From an uncultured cyanobacterium (GTDB lineage: Bacteria > Cyanobacteriota > Cyanobacteriia > CACIAM-69d), in contig CALCTI010000098.1 in NCBI GenBank assembly GCA_937894105.1, positions 1 to 25,816 on the forward strand: a stretch of 25,816 nt of DNA, written 5' to 3'. Positions 1-6,930 of the stretch are shown piece by piece (the stretch's first letter is position 1; each line of letters begins with the position of its first letter). A program made the translations under genes and the position numbers. Below the pieces are notes generated by a model, which was given only the letters and a program-made list of their open reading frames with translations, was not told the origin of the DNA and did not search any database.

Positions 1-55
1 TAGGGGCTGAAACCCTTACAGCTCTTGACTTAGGGATTCAATTGATGACAGCCCC
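1..55 (+). mobile_element. Right half of a MITE-like element cut by the window edge
   Basis: The first 55 bases match the right half of the 125 bp repeat seen complete at 16156, 18281, 20316 and 22465. It has the internal block GGGGCTGAAACCC and the terminal repeat AATTGATGACAGCCCC. The flanking dinucleotide here is CA, not the TA seen at the complete copies. Its reverse complement matches the last 48 bases of the window at 47 of 48 positions, so the two form a closely related subgroup. The left half is missing because the window starts here. Confidence 0.8.
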
Positions 56-201
56 CAGCAGCTTTAAATATGACTGTTTATGGGAAAGTCCTATGGGGGA
101 TTTTTGATGGTCAGTCTGGCTAGGAAATGGCTGAAAGTTTGATGAGATCTTTGGCGCAAAATTCAATGGGGGGCGATCGCCGGTGATGCTGTGGCTTTTC
201 G

Positions 202-229
202 TTGAACTAATGCCCATAAGCGGTAAGAT
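202..229 (+). promoter_or_regulatory. Possible sigma-70-type promoter of pdhB
   Basis: TTGAAC at 202-207 and TAAGAT at 224-229 are 16 bases apart, and each matches four of six consensus bases. They lie about 55 bases upstream of the pdhB ATG at 283. This is a pattern match only, and no other good candidate was seen in the 1-282 leader. A HIP1 octamer lies at 173-180. Confidence 0.35.
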
Positions 230-282
230 TAGTCCCTGACCCAGTAGTTATTAGTTCCAGAGCCAAGGCATAAAAGCACACC

Positions 283-1266
283 ATGGCAGATACAATCTTC
301 TTCAATGCCCTACGAGAAGCGACCGACGAAGAAATGGCGCGGGACGAAAATGTCCTAGTCATGGGTGAGGACGTGGGACATTATGGCGGATCCTACAAGG
401 TAACCAAGGGGCTCTACGAAAAATATGGCGAGCTGCGCGTGCTCGACACCCCGATCGCCGAGAACAGCTTTACGGGGATGGCGGTGGGGGCCGCGATGAC
501 GGGGCTGCGTCCCATTATTGAAGGCATGAATATGGGCTTTTTACTATTGGCCTTTAACCAGATTGCCAACAATGCCGGAATGCTCCGCTATACCTCCGGC
601 GGCAACTTCAAAATTCCTATGGTGATTCGCGGTCCCGGCGGCGTGGGGCGTCAGTTGGGCGCAGAGCATTCTCAGCGTTTGGAGGCTTATTTCCAAGCGG
701 TGCCCGGTTTAAAAATTGTGGCTTGTTCTACTCCGTACAACGCCAAAGGGTTGCTGAAGGCTGCGATTCGCGATGAAAATCCGGTGCTGTTCTTTGAGCA
801 CGTGTTGCTCTACAACCTGCGGGAAGATTTGCCTGAGGATGAGTATTTGTTGCCTTTGGACAAGGCAGAAGTGGTGCGCGAGGGCAGTGATGTGACCATC
901 CTGAGCTATTCCCGCATGCGCCACCACGTCATGGTTGCCGCCAAAACCCTGGAGCAGGAGGGGTACGATCCCGAAGTGATCGACCTGATTTCCCTGAAGC
1001 CTATTGATATGGAGGCGATCGCCAAATCAGTGCGCAAAACCCACCGGGTTATCATCGTCGAAGAGTGCATGAAGACCGGCGGCATTGGCGCTGAAGTGAT
1101 GGCGCTGATTAATGAGCAGCTTTTTGACGAGCTGGACGGTCCGCCGATTCGCCTGGCCTCCCAGGATATTCCCACCCCCTACAATGGCAAGTTAGAGGAT
1201 TTGACGATCGTGCAGCCACCTACCATTGTAGAAACGGCAAAGAAGCTCATTGCCAATGAGCTTTAG
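283..1266 (+). CDS. pdhB: Pyruvate dehydrogenase E1 component, beta subunit
   Basis: This 327 aa protein is the beta chain of the E1 enzyme of the pyruvate dehydrogenase complex. With the alpha chain it decarboxylates pyruvate using thiamine diphosphate and passes the acetyl group to E2, feeding acetyl-CoA into lipid synthesis and central carbon metabolism. The family features are plain: N-terminal VLVMGEDVGHYGG (around residues 25-37), DTPIAENSFTGMAVGAA (about 56-72), RGPGGVGRQLGAEHSQ (about 115-130), and a C-terminal transketolase-like domain with IVEECMKTGGIGAEV. Length is normal for the family. The E1 alpha gene is not in the window, as is usual when pdhA and pdhB are separate. secD begins 53 bases downstream on the same strand, so pdhB, secD and secF may be co-transcribed. 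No clear Shine-Dalgarno site precedes the ATG. Confidence 0.96.
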   Translation: MADTIFFNALREATDEEMARDENVLVMGEDVGHYGGSYKVTKGLYEKYGELRVLDTPIAENSFTGMAVGAAMTGLRPIIEGMNMGFLLLAFNQIANNAGMLRYTSGGNFKIPMVIRGPGGVGRQLGAEHSQRLEAYFQAVPGLKIVACSTPYNAKGLLKAAIRDENPVLFFEHVLLYNLREDLPEDEYLLPLDKAEVVREGSDVTILSYSRMRHHVMVAAKTLEQEGYDPEVIDLISLKPIDMEAIAKSVRKTHRVIIVEECMKTGGIGAEVMALINEQLFDELDGPPIRLASQDIPTPYNGKLEDLTIVQPPTIVETAKKLIANEL

Positions 1267-1319
1267 GTTGCAGTTGAAAGGTACAGTGCTCAATTTCTAG
1301 AAAGGAACCGCGTTTTTCT

Positions 1320-2756
1320 ATGCAGCGACAACGGTTTATGCTCGGGTTTATTTTGTCCCTGGCGGTCCTATCCATAGCCGTTTTGGCCAATTTACCCCTC
1401 AACTTAGGACTTGATCTGCGAGGGGGATCTCAGTTAACCCTCCAGGTGAGCACCACCGAAGAGGTGCCCCAACTGGCACCCGACGATTTAGATGCCGTTC
1501 GTCGAGTGATTGAAAATCGCATTACTGGGTTGGGCGTGTCAGAGGCGGTGGTACAAACTGTTGGGGGCACCCAGCTGTCGGTGCAGCTCCCTGGCGTGGA
1601 CGACCCTGAACAGGCGGAACGGGTCTTGGGTAATACGGCGCGACTAGAGTTTCGTGCCCAAAGTCCCGGCTCGGACCAGCAGTTCCAGGCAGAGTTTGTG
1701 GTTTACGAAGATTTGAGGCGACAGCAGGCAACGGCGATCGCCCAGGACGAGACGGAAACCCTAAAAACCGTCAACGCTTCCCTAGAAGAAAGTCGTAAAG
1801 CTTTGCTGGGGCTCTTTTCCGAACCGTCCTTGACCGGAAAACAGGTGCGCGACGCCTATGCCCAGCCTGAGGTAGGGGATCAGTGGGCCGTGGTGATTAA
1901 TTTTGATGGGGAGGGTGCCGACGCCTTTGCCGAGCTAACCAAAGGGTTGGCAGGCACCGGGCGGGGGTTGGGAATTTTCCTCGACGATGCCCTGCTGACG
2001 GCTCCACGGGTGGATGTGGAATATGCCCAGCTAGGTATTACCGGCGGTAGCACCCAAATCAGCGGTGGTTTTAATTTGGATTCGTCCCAGGATTTGGCAA
2101 TTCAGCTAAAAGGCGGGGCGTTGCCGTTGCCGGTGGAGTTGCTGGAAACCCGCACCGTGGGGGCAACTCTGGGTAAAGATAGCGTTCAAGCCAGCATTTA
2201 CGCCGGGGTGGGCGGCTTGATTTTGGTGCTGATCTTTATGATTTTGTATTACCGACTGCCGGGGGCGATCGCCAATATTGCCCTGGTGATTTATTCGATT
2301 ATTACCTTTGCCGTTTTTGCCCTGGTGCCCGTTACGTTGACCTTGCCCGGTATCGCTGGATTTATTCTCAGTATCGGGATGGCGGTGGACGCCAACGTGC
2401 TGATTTTCGAGCGGACGCGGGAAGAATTACGCAGCGGTAAATCTTTATATCGGTCGGTGGAATCGGGCTTTTTCCGGGCGTTTTCCAGTATTTTAGACGG
2501 CAATATCACCACGTTAATTGCCTGTGCCGTACTGTTCTGGTTGGGGACCGGCTTGGTTAAAGGATTTGCCTTGACCTTGGCGATTGGCGTGCTGACCAGT
2601 ATGTTTACGGCCGTCACCTGTAGCCGTACCCTGTTGCTGGTGGCCCTAACCATTCCTAGCCTACGTAAGCCTGAGCTTTACTGTCCCGATTTGCCGCCGA
2701 TGGAAAAACGGCGATCGCGCCCCGCCAAACGAAGCCCCCCAGCCCCTAACGATTAG
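1320..2756 (+). CDS. secD: Protein translocase subunit SecD
   Basis: This 478 aa inner or thylakoid membrane protein is a subunit of the SecDF complex, which uses the proton gradient to help SecYEG and SecA complete export of preproteins. An N-terminal membrane helix (about residues 8-28) is followed by GLDLRGGSQLTLQV, the conserved D1 motif. A large periplasmic region with a repeat-type P1 domain follows. Five membrane helices begin near residue 290, and the signature GMAVDANVLIFERTREELR (about 353-371) is intact. The C-terminus is basic and proline-rich. AAGGA lies upstream of the ATG at a rather long spacing. secF starts 13 bases after the stop, so the two are almost certainly one transcript. 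Confidence 0.96.
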   Translation: MQRQRFMLGFILSLAVLSIAVLANLPLNLGLDLRGGSQLTLQVSTTEEVPQLAPDDLDAVRRVIENRITGLGVSEAVVQTVGGTQLSVQLPGVDDPEQAERVLGNTARLEFRAQSPGSDQQFQAEFVVYEDLRRQQATAIAQDETETLKTVNASLEESRKALLGLFSEPSLTGKQVRDAYAQPEVGDQWAVVINFDGEGADAFAELTKGLAGTGRGLGIFLDDALLTAPRVDVEYAQLGITGGSTQISGGFNLDSSQDLAIQLKGGALPLPVELLETRTVGATLGKDSVQASIYAGVGGLILVLIFMILYYRLPGAIANIALVIYSIITFAVFALVPVTLTLPGIAGFILSIGMAVDANVLIFERTREELRSGKSLYRSVESGFFRAFSSILDGNITTLIACAVLFWLGTGLVKGFALTLAIGVLTSMFTAVTCSRTLLLVALTIPSLRKPELYCPDLPPMEKRRSRPAKRSPPAPND

Positions 2757-2769
2757 CTAACTAACACCC

Positions 2770-3786
2770 ATGTTCAAATTGCAGGTTACGAAACGCAGCA
2801 AGCTGTGGTGGTCCATTTCCGCTGGGCTACTCCTCGCCAGTTTCGTGGCCATGGGCATTTGCTTTAGCCAGTTTGGTGCGCCCCTGCGGCTGGGGCTAGA
2901 TTTTCTCGGGGGAACGCGGCTACAGCTTGAGCTAGCCTGTGGCGATGGCAATAATCAGCCGGAGGTGTGTCGCCAGCCCATTGATATTAATGTGGTGCGG
3001 GCAGTGCTGGCAGATCGCGACCTGGACGGTTCATCGGTGCAGCTACTGGACCGGAGCTCCCAAGCCCAAGACCGCCATATCGTCGCTATCCGTAGTCAAG
3101 ATTTATCGGCTGAACAGCGTAGCCAGTTGGTGAGCGCTCTGGAAGAAAAAGTGGGTGAATTTGACCCCGCTGCCACCCAAATCGATACGGTGGGACCGGT
3201 GCTGGGACAGCAGATTTTAACCTCGGGGATTTTGGCGATCGCCCTAGCTTTGGCTGGCATCATCGCCTACCTTAGCGTCCGCTTCCAGTTTGACTACGCC
3301 ATTTTTGCGATCATTGCCCTATTCCACGACGTGCTGATTACGGCGGGTGCCTTCGCCTGGCTGGGCTGGCTAGGTGAAGTGGAAGTGGACACCCTATTTG
3401 TGGTGGCGCTGTTGACCATCATTGGTTTTTCCGTCAACGACACCGTTGTGATTTATGACCGGATTCGCGAAACGCTCAGAATTAGAGAAGTGGCATCGGT
3501 GGAGGAGGCTGTGGACTTGGCGGTGGACGAAACCTTAACCCGTTCCATCAATACCACCGTCAGTCCCCTATTAGCGGTCGTCGCCATCTTCCTCTTCGGC
3601 GTCTCAACCCTGCGTTTCTGCTGCCTGTCGCTAATTATTGGTTTTCTGGCTGGAGCCTATTCCAGCATCTTTGTAGCCAGTACCCTGTTGGCGTGGTGGC
3701 GCAAACGGACCGGCTTTGTTCCTCAGGTGGAAAAGGCAGAAGAGGCGATCGCCGAAGGGGAAATGGAGCAAGCCCTCGAGTCCTAA
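2770..3786 (+). CDS. secF: Protein translocase subunit SecF
   Basis: This 338 aa partner of SecD has the same fold, with a smaller periplasmic domain. Visible features are the N-terminal helix (about residues 14-32), GLDFLGGTRLQLEL directly after it (about 40-53), the VGPVLGQQ block before the second helix, and the signature IGFSVNDTVVIYDRIRETLR (about 213-232), which contains the charged residues used in proton-coupled movement. The last helix is followed by a short acidic tail. SecF works as a heterodimer with SecD, encoded 13 bases upstream. No strong Shine-Dalgarno site precedes the ATG, so translation may be coupled to secD. Confidence 0.96.
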   Translation: MFKLQVTKRSKLWWSISAGLLLASFVAMGICFSQFGAPLRLGLDFLGGTRLQLELACGDGNNQPEVCRQPIDINVVRAVLADRDLDGSSVQLLDRSSQAQDRHIVAIRSQDLSAEQRSQLVSALEEKVGEFDPAATQIDTVGPVLGQQILTSGILAIALALAGIIAYLSVRFQFDYAIFAIIALFHDVLITAGAFAWLGWLGEVEVDTLFVVALLTIIGFSVNDTVVIYDRIRETLRIREVASVEEAVDLAVDETLTRSINTTVSPLLAVVAIFLFGVSTLRFCCLSLIIGFLAGAYSSIFVASTLLAWWRKRTGFVPQVEKAEEAIAEGEMEQALES

Positions 3787-3811
3787 AAAGTCTGGCAGGG
3801 ACCTATCTCTC

Positions 3812-3843
3812 CCTAAACTCTACCTGACCTAAACTCTATCTGG
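3812..3843 (+). repeat. Short tandem duplication after secF
   Basis: Two imperfect neighbouring copies of CCTAAACTCTACCTG lie in the 3' region of secF (second copy CTAAACTCTATCTGG). This is one of several short tandem duplications in intergenic DNA of this window. Confidence 0.6.
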
Positions 3844-3870
3844 ATTTGGACTAATCCCAGGAGACAGCAA

Positions 3871-3945
3871 ATGTCTGAAAAGGATTGGAAGTTGGCAATG
3901 TTTCCAGCGTTTTTTCAAAGGGCTGTGTGGTATCAAACCCTTTGA
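3871..3945 (+). CDS. Possible 24-codon small ORF with an ideal Shine-Dalgarno site
   Basis: An AGGAG at 3859-3863 lies seven bases before an ATG that opens a 24-codon frame ending in TGA at 3943-3945. The predicted peptide starts MSEKDWKLAMFPAFF and ends with AVWYQTL. It contains two tryptophans and several aromatic residues. Its last third lies inside the inverted repeat at 3909-3951, so the RNA hairpin would cover the end of the frame and its stop. The ribosome site is better than those of most real genes here, which is why it is listed. There is no plus-strand gene within 1.8 kb downstream for it to regulate as a leader peptide. It could equally be chance. Confidence 0.3.
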   Translation: MSEKDWKLAMFPAFFQRAVWYQTL

Positions 3946-3951
3946 AAAAAC
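3909..3951. repeat. 14 bp perfect inverted repeat with 15 bp loop
   Basis: GTTTTTTCAAAGGG at 3909-3922 pairs perfectly with CCCTTTGAAAAAAC at 3938-3951 around a 15-base loop. Allowing one bulge, three more pairs can form (AGC with GCT). It lies between secF and the opposing small gene at 4026, where a terminator would be expected. However, the T run is in the 5' arm and the 3' arm ends in A on both strands, so no U tract follows the stem. It may act as an RNA 3'-end stabiliser instead of an intrinsic terminator. Confidence 0.75.
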
Positions 3952-4025
3952 TGCTACAAAGTCCCTCAGAAAGTGATCTAAAACCAGTGTAAATTTTGAG
4001 TGACTTTATAACAAAAGCGCAGTTA

Positions 4026-4234
4026 TTAGCGAGTTCGATTTAAGCCGCTTAAAATGCCTACTCCTAGCACCACTAAAGCGATCGCCCCGTAAACCCCCCG
4101 TAAGCATAGCCAGGAATCGCAGACAGTCCTAAACCATTCAAAATAATTAGAATTGCCGTCACTACCAAAGCGACGCCCACCACATAAAGCGCAATTGACG
4201 GACCAGTTTTAGAACTACGACGGTAGCGAGTCAT
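4026..4234 (-). pseudogene. Small two-helix membrane protein gene, frameshifted in a G run
   Basis: From the ATG at 4234, preceded by GGGAG at good spacing, the frame reads MTRYRRSSKTGPSIALYVVG and continues as a hydrophobic helix and a loop ending IPGYAYGG. It then runs out of frame and stops at 4073-4075 after 53 codons. In the next frame the reading continues without a stop as VYGAIALVVLGVGILSGLNR and ends at 4026. That is a convincing second membrane helix with a basic end. The join falls at a run of six G (minus strand). One extra G, or two fewer, would restore a protein of about 69 aa with two helices. This is either a real inactivating slip or a sequencing error in the homopolymer. I recognise no named family. 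It is non-overlapping and about 200 bases from the end of the TPR gene. Confidence 0.65.
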
Positions 4235-4436
4235 GGGACTTCTCCCACTTAAATATAATTTTTTGATCTCTACACAAAAAATCCCATGTTGTTCTTCCCA
4301 CTTCCCCTGTCTCTAGATCAATTCCCCACTACTTCACTTGAAATAAATGAGCGAATCTTTACGGGTACTTAGTCATTGTGAAGTGATCGCCGTTAAATTA
4401 CCCCAATCCCTTTTTCATTTTATTTTTTGACGCCCT

Positions 4437-5573
4437 TTAGGTGTCCTCTTCACTGAGCAACCAGGCGAATAAATCGTGTGATCGTACCCCATTAAATTCC
4501 GGGTCAGTTTTTGCTAAATCTCGATAGGTGACCGGGTCAATCTGGATGGCGCGATGGAGGTGTTCGATCGCCAGTTCCACCTTATTTTGAGCCGCAAAGC
4601 AACAGGCTTTTCCGTACCACGGTCCCGGCGTATTTTCCGCCAGGCTGATGGCCCGATCAAAGGATGCGATCGCCTCGTCATAATGGTTGAGTTTAGTTAG
4701 GGCGGTGCCGCGATTGTTCCAGGCGGCGGGGAAATTGGGCTTGAGTTTTAGGGCGCGATTAAAAGACTCGACGGCGGCCCCGTACCGTTGGATTTTGCCC
4801 AGCACCGTGCCCCGGTTGTACCAAAGTCCGTCGTAGTCCGGCTTAAGGCGCAATGCCTGGTCAAAGGATGCGATCGCCCCTCGGTAGCGCCCCAGTCGAT
4901 CGAGGCAATAGCCGCGATTCACCCAGGCCGCATAAAATTTCGGGTCCGCTTCCAAGGTGCGATCATAGGCGGCGATCGCTTCTTCATAACGCCCCAGTTC
5001 ATCAAGGGCATTGCCGCGGGCGTACCACAGTTGGGGATCACTATCGTTGGATTGCCCCTGCATTGCCTGCACGGTCACCGCATCTTTCAGCCGGTCCAGC
5101 TCCTGGCGCACTTCGCTGTATAAACCCTGGCTGATAGTTTGCTGCTGTTGGCGAAATTGTTGGGTGGCTTCCTTGCGATACTGGGCAACGTCAGCGCTGA
5201 GGCGATCGCGCAACTCCTTCTCCAAAGACTCCACCACCGCGTCCGTAGTGTCCTGCACCCAGCGATCGCGGCTGAATTTCATCACTACCACCATTCCAAT
5301 GGGCAGGGCGATCGCCAACGCTGCCACCGCGTACAGCAGCTTGATGAGTAAATCGACGGTGGTTTCTAGGGTTGTCAAGGAGGTTTCTCGGGAGGATTCT
5401 GAGGGGGCGATCGCCGGTGGATTACGTTGGTCCAATGTTTGAGCGGCCGGCGAATCTTGGGCGATGGGGGAGAGTGTTGACAATCCCCCCCAGCCTTCTC
5501 CCCGATTCACTGAAAAAAGGGGAGAATTCGCGGCGACAATGACTGTGATGATGACTGAGAAGGCGGTGGGCAT
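4437..5573 (-). CDS. Membrane-anchored tetratricopeptide repeat protein
   Basis: The protein is 378 aa from the ATG at 5573; an in-frame start at 5612 would give 391 aa. The later ATG is preferred because it overlaps the hfq stop as TAATG, a classic coupling arrangement, and because it places a hydrophobic signal-like segment (TAFSVIITVIVAANS) at the N-terminus. A second hydrophobic helix follows (about residues 75-97 of the short form). Then comes a charged, probably coiled-coil stretch rich in Q, R and E. About four to five TPR units follow, recognisable by repeats such as AWVNRGYCLDRLGRYRGAIA and LWYNRGTVLGKIQRYGAAVE. TPR arrays bind partner proteins, but the partner is unknown. Co-expression with hfq is suggested by the overlap. 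In Synechocystis, Hfq has been linked to type IV pilus function, but a shared role here is only inference. Confidence 0.85.
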   Translation of the reverse strand: MPTAFSVIITVIVAANSPLFSVNRGEGWGGLSTLSPIAQDSPAAQTLDQRNPPAIAPSESSRETSLTTLETTVDLLIKLLYAVAALAIALPIGMVVVMKFSRDRWVQDTTDAVVESLEKELRDRLSADVAQYRKEATQQFRQQQQTISQGLYSEVRQELDRLKDAVTVQAMQGQSNDSDPQLWYARGNALDELGRYEEAIAAYDRTLEADPKFYAAWVNRGYCLDRLGRYRGAIASFDQALRLKPDYDGLWYNRGTVLGKIQRYGAAVESFNRALKLKPNFPAAWNNRGTALTKLNHYDEAIASFDRAISLAENTPGPWYGKACCFAAQNKVELAIEHLHRAIQIDPVTYRDLAKTDPEFNGVRSHDLFAWLLSEEDT

Positions 5574-5785
5574 TAGGATTTGGGCTTTATGAAGGCGATC
5601 GCGTGCCGCCATACAATAGTAGGCTGATCGTACTGATCAATAATGCAAATGCAATCTTGATCTTGCCAGCTTACTTTGCCCAAAATTAAGTCGTCGGTCA
5701 GAAGCTTCACTTCCACGTCTTTCTTTTCGCGAATGGCGATTTGCACTTGACGGGAGCTGGGCAAGCCAGTTTGAAATTCAGCCAT
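5573..5785 (-). CDS. hfq: RNA-binding protein Hfq, cyanobacterial type
   Basis: This 70 aa Sm-like protein matches the divergent cyanobacterial Hfq. It has TGLPSSRQVQ at the N-terminus, an Sm1-like region (DVEVKLLTDDLILGKVSWQD), an acidic CIIDQYDQ stretch, and an Sm2-like end (TIVWRHAIAFIKPKS). Enterobacterial Hfq has a YKHA motif in Sm2; here RHAIA takes its place. Cyanobacterial Hfq forms a hexamer but binds RNA poorly. In Synechocystis it acts in phototaxis through the pilus ATPase PilB1. The stop overlaps the start of the downstream TPR gene (TAATG). The divergent dapF begins only 36 bases upstream, so the promoters of the two genes must be compressed or lie within each other's coding region. 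No clear ribosome-binding site is visible. Confidence 0.93.
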   Translation of the reverse strand: MAEFQTGLPSSRQVQIAIREKKDVEVKLLTDDLILGKVSWQDQDCICIIDQYDQPTIVWRHAIAFIKPKS

Positions 5786-5794
5786 GGTGTTAAA

Positions 5795-5815
5795 AGATTA
5801 GGAAGGATTAGGAAG
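5795..5815 (+). promoter_or_regulatory. Duplicated ribosome-binding region of dapF
   Basis: GATTAGGAAG occurs twice in tandem in the 36-base gap between hfq and dapF, followed by GTGGTT and the dapF ATG at 5822. The second AGGAAGG is well placed as the Shine-Dalgarno site, which supports the 5822 start over an upstream in-frame ATG at 5741 inside hfq. Confidence 0.6.
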
Positions 5816-5821
5816 GTGGTT

Positions 5822-6685
5822 ATGGGAGACGCGAACGGTAACGGTATCCAGTTTGCCAAATATCATGGCTTGGGCAACGATTTTATTCTGGTGGACAATC
5901 GCCAGCAGCCGGAGCTAGCGCTCAGTGCCGAAACTGCTGCCCAATGGTGCGATCGCCATTTTGGCATTGGAGCCGACGGTGTGATCTTTGTGCTGCCGCC
6001 TACGGGGGAGACGGACTACACCATGAGGATTATTAACTCCGATGGGTCCGAGCCAGAAATGTGCGGCAACGGCATTCGCTGCTATGCCAAGTTTGTGGCC
6101 GCTTTAGAAAATGTGCCCGAAAATTCGGAAAAGCTTTATCGCATTCATACCCTTGCTGGACTGATTCAGCCGATTTTCCGACTCGATGGGCAAGTCACCG
6201 TGGATATGGGCGAGCCGATTTTAGATGCGGCGAAAGTGCCGACGACCTTAGCCGCTGCCGGGGAAAAAGCCATTGAAGTTCCCCTTTCCGTGGATGGGGA
6301 AACTCGCACCTTTACCACGGTCAGTATGGGAAATCCCCACGCCATCACCTTTGTGGATGATGTGGAGGCGATCGCCCTGGAAACTGTGGGACCGCCCTTG
6401 GAAACCAACGCCGTATTCCCCCAAAAAACCAATGTGGAATTTATTCAAGTGTTGGGGCGCGACTCTTTGAAAATGCGGGTGTGGGAACGGGGGGCAGGCA
6501 TCACCCTCGCCTGTGGAACCGGTGCTTGTGCCTCGTTAGTGGCTGGGGTGTTGACGGAGCGGTGCGATCGCCTTGCCACCGTAATCTTACCTGGGGGACC
6601 ACTGGATATTGAATGGTCCAGCGCTGACAACCATCTATACATGACGGGTCCTGCTGAGCTGGTATTTATGGGCACCTACCGCTAA
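5822..6685 (+). CDS. dapF: Diaminopimelate epimerase
   Basis: This 287 aa cytosolic enzyme interconverts LL- and meso-diaminopimelate without a cofactor, supplying meso-DAP for peptidoglycan and lysine synthesis. The opening FAKYHGLGNDFILVDN is the family N-terminus. The two catalytic cysteines are visible in EMCGNGIRCYAKF and in ACGTGACAS near the C-terminus, each in one of the two mirror-related domains. SMGNPHAITFVDD is a further family block. The ATG at 5822 follows AGGAAGG; the upstream ATG at 5741 would overlap hfq and adds a non-conserved leader. Length is typical. It has no same-strand neighbour close by. Confidence 0.96.
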   Translation: MGDANGNGIQFAKYHGLGNDFILVDNRQQPELALSAETAAQWCDRHFGIGADGVIFVLPPTGETDYTMRIINSDGSEPEMCGNGIRCYAKFVAALENVPENSEKLYRIHTLAGLIQPIFRLDGQVTVDMGEPILDAAKVPTTLAAAGEKAIEVPLSVDGETRTFTTVSMGNPHAITFVDDVEAIALETVGPPLETNAVFPQKTNVEFIQVLGRDSLKMRVWERGAGITLACGTGACASLVAGVLTERCDRLATVILPGGPLDIEWSSADNHLYMTGPAELVFMGTYR

Positions 6686-6930
6686 AACATCGTGAAATTC
6701 CCCAATGTCAGTGTTTCGGATCACTTTCGAGTAACATTTCTGACGTTAACTTTTTAATAATGAATAAAAAGTGCACATAGAAGCGTACGCGCACAAATAA
6801 CTCTAAATACCATTGTTTTGCTTTTAAGCTGCTTGCAAACGCCTCTTAAAAGCATTTAAACCGTTCCAATTTTTCCAGGAACAATCAGGTTAAAACTATA
6901 GAGCCGCCTCGTCCTTAAGCAACAAAATCT

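Noticed and set aside
173..180. GCGATCGC and similar octamers considered as a special regulatory or restriction signal
   Set aside because: This is HIP1, common across many cyanobacterial genomes and here spread over genes and gaps alike.
3909..3951. Inverted repeat considered as an intrinsic terminator
   Set aside because: The stem is followed by A residues on either strand, so there is no U tract. It is kept only as a hairpin.
4788..5442. Several plus-strand frames of 70-143 codons opposite the TPR gene
   Set aside because: They are shadows of the repeat gene. The TPR pattern is on the minus strand and the frames overlap each other.
5741..5821. Upstream ATG extending dapF by 27 residues
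   Set aside because: It would lie inside hfq, lacks a ribosome site and adds no conserved sequence. ATG 5822 follows AGGAAGG.
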